Shown: positions 18,009 to 27,094, counted from the first letter of the stretch. The stretch is DNA of 64,000 nt from CBDDEC01 sp965226785 (GCA_965226785.1 CBDDEC010000003.1:806001-870000); one strand, 5' to 3'. A program made the numbers and translations. The notes: generated from the letters alone by a model not told the origin.

Positions 18009-18838
18009 CCGACCTGCACGCTCCCGACCCCGCCGCCCCGCACCCGCTGCTGGTCACCACCGAGTGGCTGGCCGAGCATGTCGATGACCCCGAGCTCGTG
18101 CTGATCGATGCCGGCGAGCCGCTGGCCTACCGCCGCGCGCACCTCCCTGGCGCAGTGAGCGTCCCGCACCCCTATCTCAAGGGCGAAGGCAGCGCGTTGG
18201 TCATGGAGGCGCCGCCCTTCGAGGCGCTCGCGCAGCGTTGGGGCGTGTCCGCCGACTCGCCGGTCGTGATCTACGACGACAACGCCTCGTTGCACTCCGC
18301 GCGCGTCTGGTGGGTCTTCCGCCTCTACGGGCACGAGCGCGTGCGTGTCCTCGACGGCGGGCTCAACGCCTGGCTCGACGAGGGCCGTGCGCTCACCTCG
18401 GCTCCCGGTCGGCCCGAGCCCGGCACGTTCGAGGCGCGGACCGACGCCACGCAGCTCTGCACGATCGACGAGCTGCGTTCCGAACTCGAGGGCGATGTCG
18501 CGATCTGGGACACGCGTGCGGACGACGAGTGGGACGGCACGAACGCGCGGGGAAACGCACGCGTGGGCCGCGTGCCCGGCTCGGTCCACCTCGAGTGGCG
18601 TCACCTGATGCAGGGCCCGCCGGCGCGGCGCTTCCGCGCACAGGACGAGATCCGGACCGCGCTTCTCGAGGCCGGCCTCGACCCCGACGCGCCTACGGTC
18701 AGCTACTGCCAGGCCGGCATCCGCGGCGCCTTCGGCGCGTTCATCCTCGCGCTCATGGGCAACGACCACGTCCGCAACTACGACGGATCCATGGGCGAGT
18801 GGGCCAACCGCGAGGACACGCCGCTGGTGCTCGAGTAG
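18005..18838 (+). CDS. Sulfurtransferase (thiosulfate/3-mercaptopyruvate type, two rhodanese domains)
   Basis: Moves sulfane sulfur from thiosulfate or 3-mercaptopyruvate to an acceptor. The 277 residues form two rhodanese domains. The N-terminal one is structural (LIDAGEPLAYRRAHLPGAV, IYDDNASLHSARVWW). The C-terminal one is catalytic, with the active-site loop SYCQAGIRGA and Cys235. The CRKGVT-like loop composition of classical rhodanese is not present, so the preferred donor is uncertain. It is the third gene of the CorC-HAD-sulfurtransferase operon and overlaps the HAD gene by GTGA. Confidence 0.9.
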   Translation: MTDLHAPDPAAPHPLLVTTEWLAEHVDDPELVLIDAGEPLAYRRAHLPGAVSVPHPYLKGEGSALVMEAPPFEALAQRWGVSADSPVVIYDDNASLHSARVWWVFRLYGHERVRVLDGGLNAWLDEGRALTSAPGRPEPGTFEARTDATQLCTIDELRSELEGDVAIWDTRADDEWDGTNARGNARVGRVPGSVHLEWRHLMQGPPARRFRAQDEIRTALLEAGLDPDAPTVSYCQAGIRGAFGAFILALMGNDHVRNYDGSMGEWANREDTPLVLE

Positions 18839-18844
18839 TGCTGC

Positions 18845-20143
18845 CTAGTCACCCGCTGCCACCTCGGCGGTGCGAGCGACGGCGGCTCGGCGTCGCTCGG
18901 CGCTGACGAGCACGCTGAGCATCGCCACCGAGACCAACACGCCGACGAAGGCCAGCGCCAGGAAGGTGGCGGCCGTGTCGTAGCGCTCGGTGATCAGCCC
19001 CGTGACGGAGCTCGCCAGCGAGCCGACCCCGAAGATCAGCGTGAACGAGATGCCAAAGGCGCGGCCGACGGAGCCCTCCGGCGCATAGTCAGTGATCAGG
19101 CCATTGATCACGGGCTGTTGAGCGAAGTTGGCGACCACGAATCCGACCGCCGCGAGCAGCAGCGCGAACCCCACCGACTGCGACATCAGGAACAGGAACA
19201 GCGGGATCAGCAGCGTGAACGGCACGATCGCGCGCTCAGCCGAGACCCGGTCGCTGAGCCAGCCGCCGGCGAACTGGCCGAACACGGCCGCCAGCAGCAC
19301 CAGCGCTGTCATCGCGCCCGCGACTGCCTCGGCGTCCCAGCCGAGAAGGGAGATGCCGAGCTGTTGTTCGAGGTGGGTGGCGAGGAAGGTCAGCGCGCCG
19401 CGGTAGATGAACCCGGTGCCGATCGCCGCCACGAAGATCACGAGCAGCGGCCCGCTGAACCAGCTGCGCTGCACCGGCGGCGTGGTGCGCGGGTGCTGCG
19501 GCGGCGCCTCGCGCAGCGCCACCTGCCGATCGGCGACGGCCTGTGCCGCCTCGTCGCGGTCGGGCGCGAGCCGCCAGACGAAGAACGCGACCGTCGCCGC
19601 CAGCGCGGCAAACACCAGGTAGGCGACGCGCCAATCGGCAGCGATCGCGACGCCGATCGCCAGCGCCGGAGCCAGCGCGATGCCGACGTTGCCGGCGATG
19701 CCGTGGCTCGCCAGCGCCAGCCCGCGCCTCGTCGCTACGGTCGCGACCAGCGAGGTGCCCGCTGGGTGGTAGAGCCCGATGCCGGCCCCGAGCAGCGAAA
19801 GCGCGATCGCGAGCACGACGAGGTTCGGCGCAGCCGCGACGGCGAGCGCGCAGACCGCGGCCGAGCCCAGCGCCAGCGTCATCACGAAGCGCGGGCCTCG
19901 CCGGTCGACGAGCCAGCCCGAGGGCAGCGCGAAGGCGCCGAACGTGATCGTGCCGGCGTTGCCGACCGCGCCCAGCACCGCGAAGTCAGCGCCAAACTCG
20001 AGGCCGATCCGCACCAGCAGTGCCGCAAACACCAGCTCCATCGAGTGCGTCGCGCCGTGCGCCAGTGCCGCCGACGCGACCACACGCCGCTCGAGGCTCG
20101 CTCGCACGGGATTCGCAACGGAGGCCGGGGTCGCGGTCGACAT
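18845..20143 (-). CDS. MFS transporter
   Basis: A 432-residue permease with 12 predicted membrane segments. The first half carries the MFS loop GWLVDRRGPRFVMTLALG and LLGAGIGLYHPAGTSLVA, a pattern close to fosmidomycin-resistance-like transporters. The central loop (about 205-230) is polar and Pro-rich. The second half repeats the loop as GGWLSDRVSAERAI. Substrate unknown. It runs towards the sulfurtransferase gene with only six bases between the stop codons. Upstream is a strong hairpin that separates it from ogt on the same strand. Confidence 0.82.
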   Translation of the reverse strand: MSTATPASVANPVRASLERRVVASAALAHGATHSMELVFAALLVRIGLEFGADFAVLGAVGNAGTITFGAFALPSGWLVDRRGPRFVMTLALGSAAVCALAVAAAPNLVVLAIALSLLGAGIGLYHPAGTSLVATVATRRGLALASHGIAGNVGIALAPALAIGVAIAADWRVAYLVFAALAATVAFFVWRLAPDRDEAAQAVADRQVALREAPPQHPRTTPPVQRSWFSGPLLVIFVAAIGTGFIYRGALTFLATHLEQQLGISLLGWDAEAVAGAMTALVLLAAVFGQFAGGWLSDRVSAERAIVPFTLLIPLFLFLMSQSVGFALLLAAVGFVVANFAQQPVINGLITDYAPEGSVGRAFGISFTLIFGVGSLASSVTGLITERYDTAATFLALAFVGVLVSVAMLSVLVSAERRRAAVARTAEVAAGD

Positions 20144-20170
20144 GCACGCCTCGATGGCTCGCTACGAGTA

Positions 20171-20195
20171 GAACGCCCGCCTGAGGCGGGCGTTC
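20171..20195. terminator. Terminator-like hairpin downstream of ogt
   Basis: An 11-bp perfect stem (GAACGCCCGCC, 20171-20181) with a TGA loop and its matching arm at 20185-20195. It lies between ogt and the MFS gene, both on the minus strand, so it most likely ends the ogt transcript. Confidence 0.7.
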
Positions 20196-20244
20196 AGTGT
20201 CTCTCGGCTGCGTCGATGGTTACAGCCCTTGCTCTTCTCGCCAG

Positions 20245-20763
20245 CTAGGTGAGCACCCCGATCAGTGCCTCCGCCTCGTGGTTGAGCAGCCAGCGCTTGC
20301 GGTCCATGCCACCCCCATAGCCGGTGAGTGCACCCGAGGCGCCGATCACGCGGTGGCAGGGCACGACGATGCTGATCGGATTGCGACCGTTCGCCGCCCC
20401 GACCGCCCTCGAGGCGGTGGGCTGTCCGATCGCCTCCGCGATCTCGCCATAGCTCCTCGTGCGTCCGTGCGGGATCTCGCTGAGCTCGCTCCAGACACGG
20501 CGCTGAAAGTCGGTCCCGCGCGCCGCCAGCGGCAGTGCGAACGACCGCCGCTCGCCGTCGAAGTACTCGCGCAGCTGCCGCGTCGCCTCGCCTGCGGCCT
20601 CGACGTCCCGCGCCGGCTCCTCGCCCGCCTCCCGCTCGAGCCTCGCGCGCAGCTCATCCTCGTCGCGCCGTTCCGTCACGAAGTCGACGCGATGCACACT
20701 CTCGGCCGACCCGCCAACAAACAGCGCTCCGAGCGGCGTCTCGATGATGTCGTACCAGCTCAC
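20245..20763 (-). CDS. ogt: Methylated-DNA--[protein]-cysteine S-methyltransferase
   Basis: Repairs O6-alkylguanine by irreversible transfer of the alkyl group to its own cysteine. The 172-residue protein has the acceptor Cys136 in VVPCHRVIGASGALTGYGGG, the DNA-binding helix around PHGRTRSYGEIAEAIGQPTA and the conserved AVGAANGRNP. The GTG start at 20763 is chosen because a GGAGG site lies eight bases upstream and the protein then begins with the typical strand SWYDIIETPLG. There is no Ada-type regulatory domain. Confidence 0.92.
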   Translation of the reverse strand: MSWYDIIETPLGALFVGGSAESVHRVDFVTERRDEDELRARLEREAGEEPARDVEAAGEATRQLREYFDGERRSFALPLAARGTDFQRRVWSELSEIPHGRTRSYGEIAEAIGQPTASRAVGAANGRNPISIVVPCHRVIGASGALTGYGGGMDRKRWLLNHEAEALIGVLT

Positions 20764-21099
20764 AGCATGCCTCCGGGGAGAGCCTCCGCATCTTAGCCCG
20801 ACCACGGCGAGCGCCGGCCGTTGACACTCCGCGGGTGCGCGGGGATGCTGCCGCGCATGAGCGATGCACCCTTCCTCGCCGTTCAGAGCGAGTCCCCCGA
20901 CCCCAGCAATCCCGCGCGCCATCATCGAGCCCGCCGGCGGCGAGCTGTCATGAACAGCCTCTGGCCCGACGAGATCGCGACCATCCCGAACCGCGACGAG
21001 GTGACGCCGCGCGCCTACCTCTCCTAGCGCAACGACGAGGCACGATAGGCCGGCGAGCATCGCCCCGCCGGCGACGGTCTGAGGAAGGACCACTGGAAG
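20764..21099. other. Intergenic region with possible gene relic
   Basis: About 336 bp without a convincing gene. An open stretch from ATG 20857 reads MSDAPFLAVQSESPDPSNP and, after a likely frame slip, rejoins at 20950-21027 (WPDEIATIPNRDEVTPRAYLS). Both parts look like protein sequence, so this could be the leftover ends of a deleted or frameshifted gene. I cannot name the family. Confidence 0.35.
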
Positions 21100-21885
21100 A
21101 TGAGACCAAACACGGTGAAGCGAGCCTGGCAGAACGGCGAGCGGACGATCGGCGCCTGGCTGGGCTCCCCCTCCGCGCACAGCGCCGAGTCGATGGCGCA
21201 CGCAGGGTTCGACTGGCTCTGCGTCGACATGCAGCACGGCATCATCGACTACACCGACGCCGTCGACATGCTGCGAGCGATCTCGCAGACCGACACGATG
21301 CCCTTCGTGCGCGTCGAATGGAACGATCCGTGGCGCATCATGAAGGTCCTCGACGCCGGCGCCTACGGCGTGATCGTGCCGCTGGTGAACAACCGCGAGG
21401 AGGCGGAGCGCGCCGTCTGGGCCTGCCGCTACCCACCGATCGGCGGCCGCTCCTCCGGCCCCGCCCGTGCCGCCATGTACGGCGGCTCCGGCTACGCCGC
21501 CGAGGCGAACGACGAGATCGCGGTGATCTGCATGATCGAGACCGCCGAGGCGCTTGAGAACCTCGACGACATCCTGTCGGTCGACGGTGTCGACTGCGCC
21601 TACATCGGCCCGTCGGACCTCGCTTACGCGCTGGGCCTAACGCCTACGGGCGACAACTCCGATCCGAGGCACGTCGAGACGGTGCTGAACATCCTCGAGG
21701 CCTGCAAGCGGCACGGCGTTGCTCCGGGCGCCCACACCGGGTCGCTCGAGTTCACGACGAAGTGGCTCGACGCGGGCTTCCAGATGGTCACGCTTGGCTC
21801 CGACACTGGCTTCATGCGGCTGGCCGCCGGCCAACAACTGAGCACCGCCCGCAAGGAGACCGGCACCGCGCCGGTCGAGGGCTAG
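21100..21885 (+). CDS. HpcH/HpaI aldolase family protein
   Basis: A class II pyruvate-type aldolase of 261 residues that cleaves or forms 2-keto-3-deoxy or 4-hydroxy-2-oxo acids with a divalent metal. Key features are the catalytic histidine region FDWLCVDMQHGIIDYTDAVD, the arginine in MPFVRVEWNDPWRIMKVLDA, metal ligands in CMIETAEALENLDDILSV and the conserved YIGPSDLAYALG. It lies three bases upstream of an Ldh-type dehydrogenase, so the two are probably co-transcribed and act in one sugar-acid or hydroxy-acid breakdown route. Confidence 0.9.
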   Translation: MRPNTVKRAWQNGERTIGAWLGSPSAHSAESMAHAGFDWLCVDMQHGIIDYTDAVDMLRAISQTDTMPFVRVEWNDPWRIMKVLDAGAYGVIVPLVNNREEAERAVWACRYPPIGGRSSGPARAAMYGGSGYAAEANDEIAVICMIETAEALENLDDILSVDGVDCAYIGPSDLAYALGLTPTGDNSDPRHVETVLNILEACKRHGVAPGAHTGSLEFTTKWLDAGFQMVTLGSDTGFMRLAAGQQLSTARKETGTAPVEG

Positions 21886-21888
21886 GCC

Positions 21889-22971
21889 ATGCCCGTCCTC
21901 GACGCGCGCGAGCTGACGCGACACGTTGTGCGCATCTTTCGTGCCACGGGCGCGCCGACCGCGGACGCGGAGCAGGTCGCCACGCACCTCGTCGAAGCGA
22001 ACCTGAAGGGCCACGACTCGCATGGCGTGATCCGCATCGAGAGCTACGTCAACGGCGCGCACGCCGGGTCGATCCGCCCCGGCGTCACGTCCACCGTCGA
22101 GGAGGAGACGGCTACCACCGCGGTGGTCAACGGCAACTGGAACTACGGCCAGGTCGTCGGTCGCGACACGATGGACATCGCCATCGCCAAGGCACGCGCC
22201 GAGGGTGTCGGCATCGCCGTCGCACACCAGTCGGCCCACGCCGGGCGCATCGGCGCCTACGGCGAGCAGGCGGCGCGCGCCGGGCTGATCTCGATCGCCT
22301 GCGTCAACGTGCACGGTGGCGGCCGCCTCGTCGCCCCCTTCGGCGGCGCACAGCGCCGGCTCGCGACCAACCCGATCGTCGTCGCCGCGCCGACCGAGGA
22401 CCCCGACGCCCCGTTCGTCCTGGACATGGCAACGAGCGTCGGCGCCGAGGGCAAGGTGCGCGTCGCGCGCAACAAGGGCGTGCAACTGCCGCCCGACTGG
22501 ATTCTCGACGGCGAGGGCCGGCCGAGTACGGAGCCGTGGGACCTCTACGGTGGCGACCCGCCGGGCTCACGCACGCCGGGCGCGCTGCTGCCCGTCGGTG
22601 GACCGGTCGGTCACAAGGGCTTCGGCCTCTCGATGGCGGTCGAGCTGCTGGCGGGCGCGCTGACACCGGCCGGCGCCAGCCGCGAAGGCGCGGTCGGCGG
22701 TGGCAACGGCATCTTCATGCTCGCCATCGACCCCGACCGCTTCGCCGGCCTCGGACCGTTCTCCGCCGGGCTCTCCGAGCTGATCGACTACGTCAAACAG
22801 CCCCCGTTCGCCGAGGGCTTCGATGGCGTAATGACCGCCGGCGAGCCGGAGCGACGCCGCATGGCCGAGCGCATGGCGAACGGCATCGAACTCGACGACG
22901 AGACGTGGCGACAGATCGCGGGGGCTACCGCCGCGGTCGGTGTCGGCCAGTACGAGGGCTCGCTCAGCTAG
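21889..22971 (+). CDS. Ldh family (malate/L-lactate/ureidoglycolate-type) dehydrogenase
   Basis: An NAD(P)-dependent 2-hydroxyacid oxidoreductase of the type-2 malate/lactate dehydrogenase fold, not the classical Rossmann LDH. The 360 residues include the substrate motif LKGHDSHGVIRIESYV, the catalytic-histidine region AHQSAHAGRIGAYGEQAA, the nucleotide-site RLATNPIVVAAPTED and the conserved GHKGFGLSMAVELLAGAL. It follows the aldolase by three bases. Its stop codon shares a CTAG with the stop of the convergent methylase gene. The exact substrate is open. Confidence 0.9.
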   Translation: MPVLDARELTRHVVRIFRATGAPTADAEQVATHLVEANLKGHDSHGVIRIESYVNGAHAGSIRPGVTSTVEEETATTAVVNGNWNYGQVVGRDTMDIAIAKARAEGVGIAVAHQSAHAGRIGAYGEQAARAGLISIACVNVHGGGRLVAPFGGAQRRLATNPIVVAAPTEDPDAPFVLDMATSVGAEGKVRVARNKGVQLPPDWILDGEGRPSTEPWDLYGGDPPGSRTPGALLPVGGPVGHKGFGLSMAVELLAGALTPAGASREGAVGGGNGIFMLAIDPDRFAGLGPFSAGLSELIDYVKQPPFAEGFDGVMTAGEPERRRMAERMANGIELDDETWRQIAGATAAVGVGQYEGSLS

Positions 22972-23912
22972 CCGCGGGCCTCTTCGGGCGGATAGTTCGT
23001 GACCAGCAGCTCAGCGATCGGACCGCGACCATCGCCGCGCGCGTTGATCGCGCGCCGCGCCTGCAGGTAGTCGAGTCCGTAGCGCGACTCGCGCGGTCGG
23101 TCAGGGTGCTGCGCACCCTCGTACAGCCCGATCACGAACTCGGCCGGCGAGTTCGACAGCATCACGTTGACCTCTCGCTCGGTCAGCTCGTCGATCAGCC
23201 AGCGCAGGCGCAGTTGCTCGTCCTTCAGGAACGCGCCCGGCGTGTACTCCGTGAAGGAGGAGGTGGCGGAGATCGGGTGGAACGGCGGATCGAGGTACAC
23301 AAAGTCACCCGCGACCGCGTCGGCGCAGGCCTCTTCGAAGTCCACGGCTCGGATGTCGGTGGCGCTCAGCGCCTCGGATGCGGCGCGCAGCGAGGATTCG
23401 TCGACGATCCGAGGATTGCGGTAACGCCCGTGCGGCACATTGAAGCGACCGCTGCGGTTGACGCGATACAGCCCGTTGAAGCAGGTGCGATTGAGGAACA
23501 CCAGGCGCGCCGCCGTCCCCAGCGCATCCCCCGGCTGCTCTTCGCGAACGGCGTAGAAGTACTCGGCGCGCCCGTCGTCGTCTCCCGCCAGGTACTCACC
23601 TTCGAGGACCGCGAGTCGCGGGATCAGGGCGTCGACCTCGTCGCGCACGGCCTCGTAGGCCGTCATCAGCTCCTCGTTGAGGTCGTTGATCACCGCGTGC
23701 GCGGGCGGCTCCTCCGCGCCGAGCAGCGCGAACAACATCGCCCCGCCGCCCACGAAGGGCTCGAAGTAGGTGCCGACATCGCGGGGCGTCCGAGGCTCAA
23801 GCACCTCAAGCATCTGGCGCTTCCCGCCGGCCCACTTCACAAAGGGCGCCGGCTGAGGGCGTGCAGAGCGGATGCCTGGTGTGGGCGTCTCGGTCAGGGT
23901 CGCGATGGGCAC
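22968..23912 (-). CDS. D12-class DNA adenine methyltransferase (Dam-like)
   Basis: An N6-adenine methyltransferase of about 314 residues. The AdoMet-binding start PFVKWAGGKRQMLEVL, the FEPFVGGGAMLFALL motif, the NRTCFNGLYRVNRSGRFNVP block and the catalytic DPPFHP are in the order of the D12 (alpha) class. The catalytic motif is DPPF rather than the commoner DPPY. No restriction endonuclease gene is next to it, so it may be an orphan methylase. The GTG at 23912 gives the family-like N-terminus; the ribosome binding site is weak. Confidence 0.85.
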   Translation of the reverse strand: MPIATLTETPTPGIRSARPQPAPFVKWAGGKRQMLEVLEPRTPRDVGTYFEPFVGGGAMLFALLGAEEPPAHAVINDLNEELMTAYEAVRDEVDALIPRLAVLEGEYLAGDDDGRAEYFYAVREEQPGDALGTAARLVFLNRTCFNGLYRVNRSGRFNVPHGRYRNPRIVDESSLRAASEALSATDIRAVDFEEACADAVAGDFVYLDPPFHPISATSSFTEYTPGAFLKDEQLRLRWLIDELTEREVNVMLSNSPAEFVIGLYEGAQHPDRPRESRYGLDYLQARRAINARGDGRGPIAELLVTNYPPEEARG

Positions 23913-24067
23913 ATCCGGTCCGGAGGGGAGACGAACCGATGGTAGCCGAATCCTAGATCGGTGGCGATCGAGGCATTGTGTTGCGCTGTCTCCTCGCGTC
24001 GGGCGCTCGTTTGCTAACCTCTCGCGCGGCACGGGTTGGACGGACGACTAGCTTCGAGGGGGGCAGC

Positions 24068-25276
24068 GTGGCTAAGAGCTATGACCTGATCGTGGTCGGC
24101 GGCGGGGTCGCCGGGTCGGCACTGGCCGGTCGCGTCGCCGCCAGCGGCGCCAGCGTGCTGATCCTCGAACGTGAGACCGAGTTCAAGGACCGCGTTCGAG
24201 GCGAGTGGACCGCTCCCTGGGGCGTGCTCGAACTCGAACGACTGCGCATCTTCGACGTGCTCAAGGAGCGCGCCAGCGCGCACGACCTGCCCAAGCACCA
24301 CACCGGGATCGTCGCCCTCTTCGGCTCGGCCGACGACATGCGCGAGCGCTACGAGCCAGGCCGGGCGGCGCTCACGTTCTTCCACCCCGACGCGCAGGAG
24401 GCGTTGGCCGGCTGGGCCGCCGAGCAGGGCGTCGAGGTCATCCGTGGCGCACGCGTCACTGGCCTCGAGCAGGGCGAGCCTGCCTCGGTGACCTGGAGTG
24501 GCGAGCAGGCCGGGAGCGCGAGCGCGCCGCTGGTCGTTGCCGCCGATGGCCGCAACTCGCTCGGTCGGCGCGCCCTCGGGCGCGAGGAGCAGCACCGAGG
24601 TGAGGCGCGCCTCTGGGCTGGTGTGCTCATGGACAACCTCGACTGGCCGGAGGACACGGGCATGCTGCTCTTCGACCCGGACAGCTACTTTGGCGGCGCG
24701 ACCTTCCCGCAGGGCAACGGCCGCGCGCGGGTCTATCTCGGCTACACCGCCTCGCAGCAACCTCGCCTGAGCGGCGAGCGCGATCTCGAAGCATTCCTCT
24801 CGCGGTTGCGCGAGCTGCTCGGCGATAACGAGGTCTTCGCGAACGCCAGGCAGGCTGGACCCCTCGCGACGTTCGAGGCAGACATGTCGTGGGTCGACCA
24901 GCCGTACGAGGACGGTCTAGCGTTGATCGGCGACGCCGCCGGCTTCACCGACCCGACCTGGGGACAGGGCCTCTCGATCGGATTCCGGGACGCGCGAGTG
25001 CTGAGCGACGCGCTGATCGAGGGCGATGATCCTCGTGCGGCGGCCCAGTCGTACGCCGAGGAGCACGATCGCTACTTCCACACGATGGTCAGCTGCGAGT
25101 CCTGGCTGGACGAACTGCTGACGACACCGGGCGAGGAGGGCAACGCCATCCGCACCCGCGTCCTCACGGCCTGGGCCCTGGACCCGACGCGCAACGTGGC
25201 GGCGACGTTCAACGGTCCCAACTTCGAGGTCACGGACGAGATCCGCGACCGTTTCCTGGCGCTCGACACGGCGTAG
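24068..25276 (+). CDS. FAD-dependent oxidoreductase (PHBH-fold)
   Basis: A flavoprotein of 402 residues related to flavin monooxygenases and dehydrogenases. It has the FAD-binding motif LIVVGGGVAGSALAGR at the N-terminus, the VVAADGRNSLGRRAL (DG) motif mid-protein and the second FAD motif LALIGDAAGFTDPTWGQGLS. No membrane anchor is present. The substrate cannot be told. The GTG start follows a GAGGGGGG purine block. It is divergent from the methylase gene; 155 bp separates the two starts. Confidence 0.85.
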   Translation: MAKSYDLIVVGGGVAGSALAGRVAASGASVLILERETEFKDRVRGEWTAPWGVLELERLRIFDVLKERASAHDLPKHHTGIVALFGSADDMRERYEPGRAALTFFHPDAQEALAGWAAEQGVEVIRGARVTGLEQGEPASVTWSGEQAGSASAPLVVAADGRNSLGRRALGREEQHRGEARLWAGVLMDNLDWPEDTGMLLFDPDSYFGGATFPQGNGRARVYLGYTASQQPRLSGERDLEAFLSRLRELLGDNEVFANARQAGPLATFEADMSWVDQPYEDGLALIGDAAGFTDPTWGQGLSIGFRDARVLSDALIEGDDPRAAAQSYAEEHDRYFHTMVSCESWLDELLTTPGEEGNAIRTRVLTAWALDPTRNVAATFNGPNFEVTDEIRDRFLALDTA

Positions 25277-25335
25277 CGCGGGGCGACTACTAGCCCGCGA
25301 GAACGCCTCGGCGGCCCGCGCTATGTCGCGCCGCC

Positions 25336-25373
25336 GAAACGTGCCCGAAACACAATTGACATTCTGCGGAAAC
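25336..25373 (+). promoter_or_regulatory. Phased GAAAC repeats upstream of amt
   Basis: Three copies of GAAAC at 25336-25340, 25347-25351 and 25369-25373, spaced 11 and 22 bp, so all lie on one face of the helix. A TTGACA (25356-25361) sits among them. Actinobacterial GlnR sites use GAAAC boxes with 22-bp spacing upstream of amt, so a nitrogen-responsive operator is possible. The partner half-sites are poor. Confidence 0.35.
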
Positions 25374-25458
25374 TGCACCGCGACATGCTGCGCGGCAAGG
25401 GGTCGAGGACTCGGCTCCACCGCGTGCATGCAATGACGCTCTGAGAGAGGGGAACTCT

Positions 25459-26709
25459 ATGGATAGCGGCGACGCTGCCTGGATGCTCACGAGCTCGGCG
25501 CTGGTGCTGCTCATGACCCCGGGGCTGGCGCTGTTCTACGGCGGCATGGTCCGGTCGAAGAACATCCTGGCGATGCTCATGAAAAACGTCGTGGCGATGG
25601 GGGTCGTCACCATTACCTGGGTCGCCATCGGCGGCTCACTCGCCTTCAGCCTGGGCAATGGCGGAGGCTCACCGGTCGCCATCGGCGACTGGGGCCTGCT
25701 CGGCAACCTCCAGCTGTGGGGTCTCCGTGACATCGGGATCGACTCGAACTCGGTCTTTGGACTGTCCTACCCGGACAACATCCACATGATGTTCCAGCTG
25801 ATGTTTGCCATCATCACCCCGGCCCTGATCGCCGGGGCGATCGCGGAACGCATGAAGTTCACGGCCTGGGTGGCGTTCATCGCCATCTGGTCGCTGGTCG
25901 TCTACGTGCCCATGGCCCACTGGGTCTGGGGCGGCGGCTTCATCGCTTCCGAGATCCAGGCGGTCGACTTCGCTGGCGGTCTGGTCGTTCACATCAACGC
26001 CGGAGCGTCGGCACTCGCCCTCGTGCTGGTGCTGGGTCCGCGCCTCGGCTGGCGCTCGGCCCCGATCCGGCCGCACAACCTGACGCTGACGCTGCTCGGC
26101 GCCGGCATCCTCTGGTTCGGCTGGTTCGGCTTCAACGCCGGCTCCGCCTTCGCAGCGGATGGCGCGGCAGGCAACGCCTTCATGACCACCCAGATTGCGG
26201 CTGGCGTCGCGGCGACGGTGTGGATCCTCGCCGAGGCGGTGACGCAGGGTAAGCCCACGACGCTTGGCTTCGCCTCGGGCGCGGTTGCTGGCCTCGTGGC
26301 CATCACACCGGCGGCCGGGTTCGTCGGACCGCTGTCCGCAGTGGTGATTGGCGTGGCGGCTGGCCTGATTTGCTTCGGGGCACTGCAGCTGAAGTTCCGG
26401 TTCAACTTCGACGACTCGCTCGATGTCGTCGCGGTGCACCTGGTCGGCGGTATCGTCGGCGCGCTGCTGCTCGGCCTGCTGGCGGAATCGGCAATAGGCG
26501 GTGTCGACGGACTGTTCTTCGGCGAGCCGACGCAGTTCCTGCGGCAGCTGGCCTCGGTCGGCGTTGCGATCGGCTACGCGTTCGGCGTCTCCTATATCCT
26601 CGCGGTCGTGCTCGACCGGACGATGGGGATCCGGGCGAACGAGCAGGAGGAACGCACCGGCCTCGACCTAGCGCTCCACGACGAGCAGTCGTACCTGCTG
26701 GCTGAGTAG
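25459..26709 (+). CDS. amt: Ammonium transporter
   Basis: An integral membrane ammonium channel of 416 residues with about 11 helices. Signature stretches include LALFYGGMVRSKNILAML, the pore-lining VYVPMAHWVWGGGF, the twin-histidine region FAGGLVVHINAGASALAL and VAVHLVGGIVGALLLG, and GFNAGSAFAADGAAGNAFM. It is 21 bp ahead of glnB, the normal pairing in which the PII protein plugs the channel when nitrogen is plentiful. A GAGAGGGG ribosome binding site precedes the ATG. Confidence 0.95.
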   Translation: MDSGDAAWMLTSSALVLLMTPGLALFYGGMVRSKNILAMLMKNVVAMGVVTITWVAIGGSLAFSLGNGGGSPVAIGDWGLLGNLQLWGLRDIGIDSNSVFGLSYPDNIHMMFQLMFAIITPALIAGAIAERMKFTAWVAFIAIWSLVVYVPMAHWVWGGGFIASEIQAVDFAGGLVVHINAGASALALVLVLGPRLGWRSAPIRPHNLTLTLLGAGILWFGWFGFNAGSAFAADGAAGNAFMTTQIAAGVAATVWILAEAVTQGKPTTLGFASGAVAGLVAITPAAGFVGPLSAVVIGVAAGLICFGALQLKFRFNFDDSLDVVAVHLVGGIVGALLLGLLAESAIGGVDGLFFGEPTQFLRQLASVGVAIGYAFGVSYILAVVLDRTMGIRANEQEERTGLDLALHDEQSYLLAE

Positions 26710-26730
26710 GTTGGCGGAAGGGACCAATCG

Positions 26731-27069
26731 ATGAAACTCATCGTTGCCTACATCAACCCGTTCAAGCTCGAGGAGATTCGCGACGCATTGAAGGAGGCCG
26801 GTGTCACCGGACTCTCCGCCGCGAACATCCAGGGCTTTGGCCAGCAGGCAGGTCACACGGAGACCTACCGCGGCGCTGAGTACGAAGTCGATTTCGTACC
26901 CAAGGTCCGCATCGAGGTGCTGGTCGACGACACGCTGGCCCCGACGGTCATCTCGACCATCGAGGAGACGGCGCGCACTGGCTCCATCGGCGACGGCAAG
27001 ATCGCCGTCCTGCCGCTGGAGGACGTGGTGCGCATCCGCACCGGCGAGCGCGGGCAGGACGCCATCTAG
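26731..27069 (+). CDS. glnB: Nitrogen regulatory protein PII
   Basis: A 112-residue PII signal protein that senses ATP/ADP, 2-oxoglutarate and, through uridylylation, glutamine. The T-loop is complete, with Tyr51 in YRGAEYEVDFVPK, the site modified by GlnD. The B-loop TGSIGDGKIAVLPLEDVVRI binds nucleotide. The genetic link to amt suggests the GlnK type, which regulates the ammonium channel; glnK would be an equally good name. A GGCGGAAGGGA site precedes the ATG. glnD follows 25 bp later. Confidence 0.95.
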   Translation: MKLIVAYINPFKLEEIRDALKEAGVTGLSAANIQGFGQQAGHTETYRGAEYEVDFVPKVRIEVLVDDTLAPTVISTIEETARTGSIGDGKIAVLPLEDVVRIRTGERGQDAI

Positions 27070-27094
27070 GCGTCGCACCCGCGATACTCGAGGC

